The notes beneath the pieces were generated by a model. The model saw only the letters and a list, made by a program, of their open reading frames with translations, was not told where the DNA came from and searched no databases. From NCBI RefSeq assembly GCF_019890615.1, contig NZ_JAINVZ010000030.1, positions 1 to 64,000 on the forward strand: a DNA stretch of 64,000 bases. Direction: 5' to 3'. The DNA is from Streptantibioticus parmotrematis. GTDB taxonomy: Bacteria > Actinomycetota > Actinomycetes > Streptomycetales > Streptomycetaceae. The first letter of the stretch is position 1. Each line of letters opens with the position of its first letter. This document shows positions 31,337-43,300 of the stretch, in pieces. The position numbers and the translations under genes were made by a program.

Positions 31337-34300
31337 TCAGCTCGCGGCGGCCTGCGGGCGCGGCAGGTCGACGACGACCACGGCGCGGCTGCGGGAGGCC
31401 GACGCGTCCGCGCCGTCCGCGCCGCCGCCGGGCAGGGCGTTGCCCTCGGACCGCGTGGTGATCACGACGTCCTCGGGGACGACGACGGTCTCCCCGTCCG
31501 TCTGGAGCTTCGCCAGGTGCACGGCCAGCGCCGACCGGAAGGTGTCGGCCACGCCGTCCGCGCGCTGCTGGCCCCGCCGCAGCGCCTCACCGAAGTGCGG
31601 CAACCCGTTGCGCATGCCGTTGGCGTGGCCGACCACCTCGACACGGGGCAGCGGGAACCCCGCCCGGACGTTCGCCAGCGAGGCCCACGCCACCTCGGCC
31701 GCGAGCCGGTGGACGGTTTCCAGCTGACTGCTCGTCAATTCCGATGAACCGTCCGGGAATTCGACGCCGCCGATGGTCATCCGCTCGCTGCGGTAGGGCA
31801 TCGGCGGGAGTTCCGAGGCGTTGTAGTGGTTGCCGCCCGCGAAGTACACGTGGACCGCGCGACCGGTGTCCTCGGGTCCGACGGTCCGCAACGTCGCGCC
31901 GACCGCGTTCTGGTCGTGCGTGATCAGCCGGGACCCCAGCGTGTGCGCCACCAGCGCGGGGAACATCTCGCCCTGGACGGTGTTCCACGCGCCGTCGCCC
32001 GGTACCCAGTTGCCCAACGCGTTGATCAGCGTGCGGTGCTCCGCGACGGACAACGGCTCGTGGAGCCGCATCTCCACGAGGGCGCCGACCAGCTCGTCGT
32101 GCCCGACGAGATCCAGGTCCAGCCCGCCCGTGTGCTCGTCGAGGTAGTCCAGCTGGTCCCCCGTGGACAGCGCCTCGTCCGCGAGGACCCACTTGCCGTC
32201 GCGGCCGGTGGTCTCCGGCACCTCCTCACCCGCGCGCCGGGCCGCCTCCTGCGGCGGCACCCCCTGCGCGGTGAACTCCTCGGTCCGGGCCTGGACGTAC
32301 AGGCCGCGCAGCGTCCGGGGATCCATCCAGTCCGGGGACAGCACGGTGTCCACGCCCCGGCCGCGCAACCGCTCCCGCAACGCCTGCGGGGTCTGTTGGG
32401 ACAGGTGCTGTCGCAGCGCGGGTTCCTGGTGTCTGCGGTACAACTCGGTGACGTCGAACGGGAGGTGCTCCGGCGGCGTCTCGCGCACGTGGCGCAGAAC
32501 CATCTGCCGCAGCGCCTCCGCGGCACGGCCCAGCGGGGTGTCGGGGCCCACCGGTGCGTGCGTGTCGGCCAGTTGGCGCATCTGCCGCAGTACGGCGGCG
32601 TGCTGGACGTGCGCGTCGCCCGAAGGACCACCGCGCAGCGCCGCGGGCCAGTGCTCGGGCGGGGTGCTCGCCACGACGGAGTAGAGCAGGCAGCGGCCGT
32701 CGCCCGGCGACGTCAGGGGTGCCCCCGGCCGCGCGGGGGCGGTGGTGTCGAGGTCGGAACCGGACGGGTGTGCGGGCGGGTTGAGGCCGGCGTGGGTCGT
32801 GCTGACGGTCGCGTCATGGGTGACCTTGACGTCGTGGACCGGCTCGACCGGGGGCGGCGGGACGGTCGTGTCCTTGGCGGACGACTCGGCGGCGTCCGTC
32901 TTCACCGGCGGGGGTGCCACCGGCGGCTTCGCGGGCGCCTCGACCTCCGGAGCCTTCACCTCAGGCGTCTTCACTTCCGGCGCCTTGACCTCCGGTGTCT
33001 TGACCTCCCGCTTCGTCTCCTGCGGCGGCTTCACCTGCTGCTGGGCGTCCGTCGCCGGCTTCGTGGTGTCTGGCTTCGTGATGTCAGGTTTGGTGGTGTC
33101 TGGTTTGGTGGTGTCCGTCGTCGTGGGCTTCGCGGCATCCGTCGTGGGCTTCGTGGTGTCCGTCGTCGCCTTGGTGTGATCGGTCGTCACCGGGGCCGTC
33201 GTCGTGTCGTCGGCCTTCTTCGCCGCCCAGTAGTAGACGTTTCCGTCTGTGTGCAGGGCGTTGCCGTAGACGCCGTTCTCGTCGTACTTGCGGGTGCTCA
33301 GCCGCACCGGCTGCCGCATCAGCACCTGCGGGCCCTTGAGCTTGGCCTTGCCCGGCTCGGTCGGTGTCCTGCCGTGCGGCAGGGCCGGCGGTGCGAGGGT
33401 CCGCTTCGGGACGCCGGGGGCCCGGGTCACCGGGGACGAGCTCTCGAACGTCTGGTCCCGGTCGATCTTCGCCGCGCCGGTCGGCAACGGCACTGTGACG
33501 GCGGGGTTCTTCGTCACCACGGGGACGGTCAGCGGCGTCACGTTGCCGTTGACCGCGTTGCTCGCGGACGTGTCCGACTCGTGCTCGGTGGAGACGGTGA
33601 TCTCGTCGCTGCCCTCCTCGCGGGTGGAGACCTCCTGCGCCTCCCCGGTGGGACGCATGTGTACTTCGAGTCCGGTCGTGCCGTCGACCGGCACCGTGCG
33701 GTAGCCCTCCGCCGGGTCCTTGAGGAGGTGGAAGACGGTGGGGAGGGTCTGCGTGGACAGCGCCTGGCGCAGCGACACCTGCTGTTCGAGCGGCAGGCGT
33801 TGCTCGCGGACCAGCGGGTTGGCCGTGCCGTCCAGCCTGGGATCGGTGATGAAGGAACTGACCAGCTTGTGAGCGGCCTGCGGGGTCATCGCCCCGGCCC
33901 AGTGCCCGAGCGTCGAGCCGACGGAGCCCAGGCCCCAGGAGATCGCGGAGCCGGTCCTGCCCAGCACCCCGTCGCCCCACGGCCGGGGTGTGGTGAGCAC
34001 CGTCTGCGCGTGGTCGAGGAGGGTGTCGGTGTGGTCGAAGCCCACGAGGTCGTGCCCGGAGTCCAGCGACTCCTGCCAGCGGGCCCGGTCCGCCGCCGAG
34101 CCGCCCACCGGCTGCATGCCGAGCGTGTTGCCGCCGTCCAGCACCTGGGGAGGCTGCGGTTGCTGCTGGACGTGCGGTCGCTGCTGCTGATGCGCGGCGG
34201 CCTGCTCCGCGGTCCCGGTGAGCGACTCCGGCACGTGGACGTGGACGGGCCAGGAGGGGTCGACCGGGCGGGGCTTGGTGAGGTTGACGAACCGTCCGTA

Positions 34301-37300
34301 CTCGGTGCGCTGCGTGACGGTGACCTCGAAGCGCATGTGGTTGGAGAACTTCACCGTGTCGCCGAACTTGGACGTCTTGTGCTCCACCTTGGTGGTCACA
34401 CCCGTCTCGGCGCTCTTGTTCCGGGTGCCCTCCGCCCCCAGCGTGGGCGCCCACGACAGGTTGCCGAAACCGGACTTGCTCTCCTCGGCCTTGAACGCGG
34501 CCGCGCTCTCGCCCGGCTTCTGCTTGTCCACCGGCGCGTAGGAGATGCGGAAGTTGCCGTCGGCGCCCAGTGACCAGCTATGCCCGGCACTGCCCTTGAC
34601 GGTCTGGGCGAAGCCGACCTTGCGGGTGGTGTCCCCGCCGGAGTGGCCGCCCTCGTCGGTCCACTTGCCCTGCGGGACGCCCCGCACCAGGACCTCGGTG
34701 ATCACCCGCTGGGTGCGGGACTCGTGGACGTGGTAGTCGAGGATGCCACGGCCCACCAGGTCCTCGTAGTTGGCCGACAGGTTCTCCGGGGAGAAGGTGT
34801 CGGCGAACGGCAGCGCGGCCTTCGGTACGTCGTCCGCCGTGTCCAGCCCGCGGATCTGCCGGTCGATCTCGTGGAGGATCTCGTCGGACCCGCGGATGTC
34901 GGCCGTCGCGCCACCCAGCATGCCGGACTCCAGCAGCGGCGCGTGCCGTGTGCCCGGCACGGGCGCGGTGGCGTTCGGGTCCAGGGCGCGCACGTCGTCG
35001 TCGGAGAGCACCACCAGCACCCGGTGCCTGCCGGTCCGCGGATCGCCGAGGGTGACGTCGCCGTTGGCGTCCGTGACCCGGCCCTGCACGGTGACGTCCG
35101 CGTCGGCCTCGTACACGTGCCAGGTGCCCTTGTACGCGGCCTTCCGCGAGGTCGTCATCTTCTGCTTGACGTTCTCGCCGCGGTTGCCGGTCGCGCCGCC
35201 CTTGCCCTTGAAACCGCCGCGCACCTGAAGGGAGTTGTGCGGGTCGTCCTTCGCCGGGAAGTGGCCCGCGTCGAAGCCGAGACCGCCCTTGAAGCCGCGG
35301 GTGGTCTTGTCCGCGACGGTCGTCGACACGCTCGACTTGGTCTCGATCTCCAGTTTGCCCTCGCCGGGCAACGTCTCGCGGAACCTGAGGTTGCTCAGGC
35401 GGGTGCGCGTCGCCAGCCCGATGGTGTCCCGGTTGCGGCCCGAACCCACCTGTTCGTCACCGCTGTTGGCCCACCCGCCGTGCGAGGCGGAGACCATCGA
35501 CCGCAGGTGGTCCCCGTCGGTGATCGACTCCAGGGCCTCCTTCATGTCGGGAACGCCGGGGTGCTCGTCGCCCTGACCGCCGCCGCGCAGCCCTGTCTTG
35601 CGGGCGGCGGCCGTCGCGGCCCCCGAGACCTTCGCCGAGGCGTTCGCGGTCGGCGATGCCTTGACCTTCTTCTCGAAGGCGCTGGTCAGCGACTGCTTCG
35701 CGTGGTCGCGGAAGTCGTCGGGATCGGAGACGTGCCGGACGACGTGGCGCTGCGGCAGCGCGTCGAGCTTCGGAAGGGCACGCGGCGGAGGCGTGGCGCT
35801 CGTGGTGTCGGGGGTGCGCGCGACCTCCACGGTGAGATGCCCGTCCGGGCTCACCGGTTTGGTGTACGGGGCGTGCGGCACGGAACCGGGGGTGGGCAGG
35901 TGCGTGGTGGGACGGTCGGGGTCCGCGACGCCGATCATCACGTGGTAGGTGAGCGGGTGGGTGAAGGTGTCGGTGTCCGCCTCCAGCGAGAACTGCCGCT
36001 TCACCTCCGTCTCGGTGCCCGTGGTCAGGCCGTGCGACGGGTTGTGCGCCGTGATGTCCAGGCTGCCGTTGCCGAAGCCCCGCGTCACGTCCGGGTGGTC
36101 CAGCGAACTGCGGATGTTTCCGGCGAAGTTGACGACGTGTTTGCTGCTGCGGCTGACGGACTTGTCGGCGCCCGTCGTACGCGTCGCCGCGTCCTTCGAC
36201 GTGGACTTGCCCGATCCCACGTGGGTGCCGCGGAACGCCTCGGCCTTGATGAGGATCTCGTGGGTCGTGCCGCTCCTGAGCGGAAGGTGGGGGGCGTCCA
36301 GGGTGATCCGGTACGTGCCGTCCAGCAGCTTCGGCGCGGCGTCGCGCAGTCGCGAGGGGGCCAGCTGCTGGTGCAGGGAGCGCAGGTTCTCCCACGCCTG
36401 CGGGGCGACCTGCCGGTGGTTCGCGGTGCCGTCGCCGCCGTGCGCGGTCGTGGCACCGGGGTGCAGCGCCTCGGGTGGCGGCAGCACGCCCGGGTGGTTG
36501 GTCCACATCTCGCGCACGACGTGGTCCGCCAGGTCCGAGGAGCCGGGCATGTCGAGGAACGTCGTGCGCGGTGCCGTGACCGGGTCGGTGAGCCGGCCGG
36601 GGTCGAGCGGCTGGTGCTGTCCCGTGGCGTCCGGCGCGGTGTCGTCGTGCGGGACGGCACGCAGCACCTCACCGTTCTGCGGGTGGATGGTGATGGCGAC
36701 GTCACCGGTGTGCGGCGCGGCGGCGCGCTGCGACGGGGGCGGGGTGTGGTCCCCGATCCTCGTGGTGGTCGTACCGTGCAGCCCGTCGGGTCCCGCCTGC
36801 CACCGGTGCCGGATCAGCCGCACCCGCAACCGCACGTTGGTGGCGACCAGGTCGGCCTTGCCGGTGCGCTCGTGACCGGCCTCGGTGCCGATGGCGTTCT
36901 TGCCCTTGGCGCCGTGGGTGAGGCTGCTGGTGCCGGTGTAACCGGCCGTGCCGGTGAGCCACTTGGACTCGGAACTGTCGTGCGCCTTCCACACCTCACC
37001 GGTCGCGCCACCGCTGAGGCCCAGCGACCACGAGCTGTTCTCGGTGCGGTTCTGGCCGTGCTCGCCGGAGGTCTTCGACCCCAGTGTGGACTTGTCGTCC
37101 ACGGTGTGCAGCGCCGTGGAGTCGTCCGGCTCGACGGTCAGGTGCAGATGGGCCTTGGTGCCGTCGCTCAGCGTCAGCGGCTTCGACAGCAGCCCCCAGC
37201 CCGAGGCGTGCTCGAACTCGTTGATGACGCTGGACGGCTGGAAGAAGTCCTCGATGGCCTGGTGGGCCGTGCCGTCCGGGCGGGCCTCGCGCGGCAGCGC

Positions 37301-40300
37301 CTCGTAGACCGCGTCGCGGGCCGTGTCCAGCCCGGTGATCGACACCGGATGACCGGACGCGGCCCGGGGCGGACGCGGCGTGGCCGTGGCGTTCGGGACG
37401 GTCGGCGCCGTCGTCGTACGCGGCGGGTCCCATCCCTGCCACGCCTTCGGACGGTCCTGCGCCAGGTCCTCGGGGCGCGGCACGTCGGCCCTGACGGTGC
37501 CCGTGATGGGGGCGGCGGCGCCCTTCGCGGTCAGCTGGGCGCCCTGGTGGTCGGTGACCTTCACCTGGTAGGTGAAGTCGGAGGTGTAGCTGTCGGTCCT
37601 GCCGGTGAACGCGAACTGGTTCGCCGTCTGCGCCGAGGACTTGACCGTGGTCTCCCGGCCGTGTGTCGCGCCGCCCAGCTTGGCCGAAGGGTTCACCAGG
37701 ACCGACAGCGTGTCGTTCACGGGACGCACGACGGTCGGCCCGAACTCCAGGCCCGCCTCGGAGGACGTCATCTCCGTCTTGCGCGGCTCGGCGTCGTGGG
37801 CGGACTCCGACGGCACGTCGAACCCGTCGCCGTCGTTGTCCTTGGCCGCGTCGGTGTCGGGGTCCAGTCGCCACGGTGTGGCGGTCGCCTTCACCTCGAC
37901 CTCGTGGGGCTTGCCGTCGACGTGCACGGTGAAGCGCCAGCCGCCGTTGACCATCGGGCCGTGCTGCGTGCGGAAGTTGGCCGGGTCGAGGGCCGCGTCG
38001 AGACGCTGCGTGACGGAGGTGTCGTGGCCGTGCCCGCCCAGCAGGGTCTCGATGCGGTCGCGCACGTCGTCCGGCGGCGGGTTCTCGGTGATCTTCTTCC
38101 CGGCGAGGGACGCGGTGTGCCGTCCGCCCAGGGATTTGACGGGTTCGTTGCCCGGAGGCGTCGTCGGCTTGGTCTGCTGCTGGTCGCCGGGGGCGAGGTC
38201 GTCCTTGGCGGAGGTGTGGTGTTCGGCGGCGGTGTGGTCCGTCGTGGTGGTGTGGTCCTTGGCGGAGGTGTGGTCCGTCGTGGGATCGTGCTTCGGTTGC
38301 TCCACCGGCTTGGTGACGGGCTTGTCGACGGGCTTGTCGGTGGGGTTGGTCGCGGGCTTGTCGGCCGGTTTGTCGGTGGACGTGTCCTGCGGCCGTTCCG
38401 TCGGCTGCTTCTCGACCACGGACTCGGTCGGGACTTCGGGCTTGGCCGGGTCCTCGGGCTTGGGCGCGGCCTCCGGCTTGGGCGCGGCCTCCGGCTTGTC
38501 CACGGGTGCGGTGTCGACGGGGGCCTTCGTCTTCGTGACGGTCGCCTCGGCCGGTGCTTCGGCCTTCGGTGCCTCGGCCTTCGGTGTTTCCGCCTTCGGG
38601 GTCTCGGCCTTCGGCGTCTCAGCCGCCTTCACGGTTTCGGGGGGCTTCACGGTTTCCGGACCGTGGGTGTTCTGCTCGGTGGCCGGCTGCTGCTGCCGCG
38701 TCGGGTCCGAGACCGGGTCCACCCAGGTGTGCTGACGGGGTACGGCGGGCGCGTTCCGGCGCGACTGCTGCCACGCGGGGTCGTCCGCCGGGTCGTCGTG
38801 TTGCTGCTGAGGGTGGTCGTCGACCTGCGGCGGGGCGACGTGCTGGGCGTCACCGCCGGAGGCAGGCAGCTTCGGGGCGACCTCGCCGGTGCCCTCCCCG
38901 GGACGGACCTCGTACCACTGGCGTGGGACCGCGATCGACTCGAACGCCGATGGTGACTCGTGGAGTTGGCCCTGCCGGAGGAACGACGCGATCAGGTTGA
39001 TGTTGTCCTGGTTCCACTCGGTGGACGCCGACTTGCCGTCGCTGTTGGACCGTTCGACGTGCACCGTGCCGGTGGCGGGGTCGTGCCGCACGGTGATCCG
39101 CACGTCACCGGGCACGTCGGGCCGAGTGAGGGTGAACGTGTGGGTCAGGCCGTCACCTGAGACGGACTGCTCCAGCCGCGTGCCCTCCAGCTCGTAGTCG
39201 TAGGCCTGGAGGAGCGACTCGTGCTGGAAGGAGTCGGTGAAGAGCCTGAAGGTCTCGCCCGGGTCCAGGTCGGAGCGGGCGTCGCGCATGAGGGTGATCG
39301 CCTCGTCCAGCGGCAGGCGGTGCGCCTCCACGCTGATGATCGTGGCGTCGCCGTCGGTGCGTCGCCCGGTCACCCGCAGACGGCTCGGCCCGAGGGTGAC
39401 CTCGTGCTGGTCGGCGTTGATCGGCGGCGGATCCTCCTGCCCGTGCGTGTGGCCCGGCGGGTAGGAGAGCACCATCATCTCGTGCTCCGGGGGGACCTTG
39501 ATCTCGAAGACGGCGTAGTTGCGGGCGCCGCCCGAGATCTGGGTCCACTCCCTCCAGTGCGACGAGCTGAGCGACGTGGAGGACGGCAGCCGTTCGATGA
39601 ACTCGTCGGCGCCACGGGTCTCCGGGTCCATCTGCACCGCGCGGTAGAGCGTCAGCGGGTGGTGGTCGGCGGTCGCGTTGTGCAGCTGTCCCGAGACCTG
39701 GTAGAAGCGGCGGACCTGCTTCTCCAGGTCGTCCAGCTTGGAGCCGGTGACCGTGACCCGTCCGCCTGCCCCCTTCTTGCCGGTGAACGCGCCGCCCACG
39801 ACGCCGTTGGCGAACTGCTTCAGCATCGGGCGCCGCAGCACGCCGAGGTGGGTCGTGGCGACGTTGACCGCCGCTTCGTGGGCCTGCGGGTCGACGGGGA
39901 TCTCGGCCGGGGTGTGCTGCTCGGTGGCGTTCGTCACCGGGGCCTTGGGCGGCACGGACTCGCCCGTGTGGTCCTGCGGGCGGTCGGTGTGGTGCCCACC
40001 GGTGTGGTCCCCGCCCGTGTGTTCCTGGTGGGCCAGCAGGTCGTCGTGCCCGGAGGTGAGGGCGCCCAGGAGCTTCAGGTGGCGGTCGCGCAGGCCGCCG
40101 TGGCTGAGTCCGTCGTGCTCGGGAGGCTGATGCACGTCGCCGAGCAGGCTGCCGGGGATGTGCGGCCGCTGCGGCGCGGTCTCGTCCGCGTACTCGTCGC
40201 GCAACCCCAACTGGTGGGAGATCTCGTGCGCGTACTCGACCGGCTTGGCCCCCGGCGTCCAGCTGCGCTGGTCCATGCCGTGGTCCCCGCCGACCAGGTC

Positions 40301-43300
40301 GACCGTCAGGTGCGGCTTGTCGCCGGGGCCGACGCGTTCGACGGTGACGTGCAGGCGGTCGCCGTTGGGCAGCGTGTACTCGGGGTCGTTGAAGTACTGC
40401 TTGACGCCCTGCTGTGCCCGGTTCCAGGTGTCGTCGGCGTCGTGGGAACCCGAGCCGTCGTCGCGCAGCGCGATACGCACGGTCAGGTCGGTGTACGGGG
40501 TGTCGCCCAGGGCGAAGCGCCGCTGGTCGAAGCCGGACCGCACGACGTAGCGCGGCGTGCGGTCGAGCTTCATGCGCGGCGGCGGGCCGGAGCGGAACCC
40601 GCCGGAGGAGCGCAGGTCGTCCAGGTCCTTGACGCTGGGCACCGAATCGCGGCTGGGACGGCCGGAGTTCTCGTGCGACGTGCCGGGACCGGACTGGTCG
40701 CGCGCCGGGCGCTGGGCGACGAGTTGCTGGTCCTGCTGGTGGGGACGCTGGTCCTGCTGGTGCGGCCGCTGCTCCTCATGGGGTTGCCGTACGGCCGGAT
40801 TCGTGACGTGCTGCTCGCCCCCGCCGCCGGTGCGGTCGGTGCCGTTGGTGTGTTCGGCGACGGGCGTGGGCGTGGTGTGTTCCGGCGGCGGAGTGTCATG
40901 GGCCGACTGTTCGTGCTGTTCGCCACCGGTGGTGATGCGGTCGAGGTGACCCGGCGACTCGGTCTTCGCGGTGTCCTGCGCCAACTCCTGCCGGAGCCCG
41001 GCCACCCGCTCATCGTACGTCTGACGATTCGTCAACTGATCGCGTACGTCGTTGATCCGGCGCTCGGTGTCCCGCGCGTCGTCGGTGTGACCGTCGAGCA
41101 ACTGCTCGGTGTGCTGCTGACGCAACTGCTCCAGCCGGTCGCCCAGGTCGTGCAGTTCGTCCTGGCGCTGCTGCTCGCGGTGGTCGAGGTAGCGGTCGAG
41201 CTTGTCGAGCGCCTCCTTCGCCTCGTGCTCGGTGGCCGCGTCCCGCGCCTGGTGGCGCAACTGTGCCGCGCGGGGGTCGTTCTCGCCGTCGTGCAGCGCG
41301 TCGAGGCGGTCGCGCAGCTCCCGGTCGGAGGGGATGTGCGGGGTGTCCTGCTTCAGACGGTCGAGCCGCTGTTCGAGTGCGCGTTCCTCGCGGTAGTCCT
41401 GGAGGTCGCGCAGCGCGCGGTCGGCCTCGTCGGGGGTGGCGGCGCGGTCCGCCTGCTCCCGCAACTCCCGCTCGCGGTCGTCGCCGAGGGCGTCGAGCCG
41501 ACGGCGCAGGTCCGCCTCGCTGCCCGGTTTCGGGGCGCGGTACGGGGTCGGCTCGTCGGACTTGAGGTGGTCGAGGCGACTTTGGAGTTCGGTGAGTTCC
41601 TGGTGCTGCTCCAACTCCTGGAGCGCGCGGGCCGATTCGTCGGGCGTGGACGCCTCGTCCAGCCGCTGGCGCAGCGCCTGGGTCTCCGGGTCCGGCGTGG
41701 CGGAGGAGCGCAACGCGTTGAGGCGGTCGCGCAGTTGGGCGTCGGTGCGGATGTCGTCGAGCTGCGCGCGGAGTCGGTCGGCGGTCGGCCCGTCGGTGGC
41801 CATGGCGAGGCGCTGCCGCACGTCCTCGACGTCCTGGTGGAACGGCACAGGCGTGTCGTGGCCGGTCAGCACCTCGGACGGGACGTGGCTCTCGACGTAG
41901 GACGAGTACTCGTTCAGCTTGCTGTCGAGCAGGTCCGGGTCGCCGGAGCGCCGCGCGGCCTCGACCTCGTCGACCTTGGCCTGCCACTCGTCCTTGGAAC
42001 CGGTGAGGTTCGTCAGCCGGTCGAAGCCACCCGAGGTGTGCGACCGGAACGCGTCGTAGCGCTGCTGCGTCGCGCGTGTCTCTACGTGGTGACGGAAGTC
42101 CGTGAGGTTCTGCCCCGCGCGCTCCCAGTCGCCCTCGGCCGTCGCCTCGTCGATGGCCCGCTTGTACGCGTCGCGGTCCTGCGGGGGCATCCCGGCGGCG
42201 CGCGCGGCCCGGTCGAGGTCGGCGGCGCGCTGCCGGATCGCGCTGTCGGGGGACTGCGGGCGGGTGTCCGGCGGCGACGGGGCCCGGTCCATCGGGGACG
42301 GCGGGTCGGGGTCGTGCGTGGGCACCACGAGGCTGTCGAGCTGCTGCCGTACCCGCTCGTCCCCGCCCTGGTCACCGGAGACGTGCTCGTCGCCGCCCTG
42401 CTGGACGTGGGGGGTCGCGCCGGGCTCGTGCTGCGGGACCTCGGGCAGCGTGGGGTGGTGTGCGTCGGAGGTGACCGGCGGCACCGTCGGCGCCTGCCGC
42501 TCGGGCGGCGCGGGCGGGCCCTCGGGCAGGGGCTTGTGCACTCCGCCCGGAGCGCGGGGGGCGACCTCGTCGGGGCCCGGCGCGGCGCGTTCCGTTGCGG
42601 GGAAGTGGCCGGTGGAGGCCGTGACCGACGACGGCCGCGCCACCGGGGTGGCCTCCTGATGCGGTGCCGACTCCGTGACGGGGCGCGGCGCGGCGGGGGA
42701 CTGGGTGGGCGCGGTGGTGCGGGGGCCGCCGGTGGACTCGGTCGGCGGGCGGCTGCCAACGGGCGCCTGTGGCTGGGTGGTCGGGCCGCCGGAGGTGCGC
42801 GTGGGGTCGTTGACGGAGGCGGGCGCCTGCGGACGGTCGTCGACCGAGGGGGCCTGCGGGGTGTCCGTGCGGACCGGCTGAACGCCGGTGGGAGCCTGCG
42901 GGGTGTCGGCGCGGTCCTGCGGGCTGTCCGTGCGGACTTGCTGTACGTCGGTGGGGGCCTGCTGGACCTCGGTGGGGGCCTTTGGGCGGTCGGCCGGGCC
43001 GGTCGCCACCTCGGCGGGAGGCTGCGCGTGCCCCGTGCCGACCGGTGCCTGCGGCTGGTCGGTCACGGTGTGCCGCGTGGGGTCGACGACGGGGGCCGGG
43101 CTCTCGTGGCCCGCCCCCTCAAGGGGGTGGCCGCCGTTGGCGACCGGAGTGGTCCCGAAGCCGGGCAGCCCGGTCGACTGCCGTGCGGACGAGGGGACTT
43201 CGTTCACGACGGGCGCGTGCGGCGTCGACGCCGACTCGGATGCGGTCTCGACGTGCGGCGTTGCCACGTGGGACGTGACGGGCCCTTCGGACTGGGTGGT

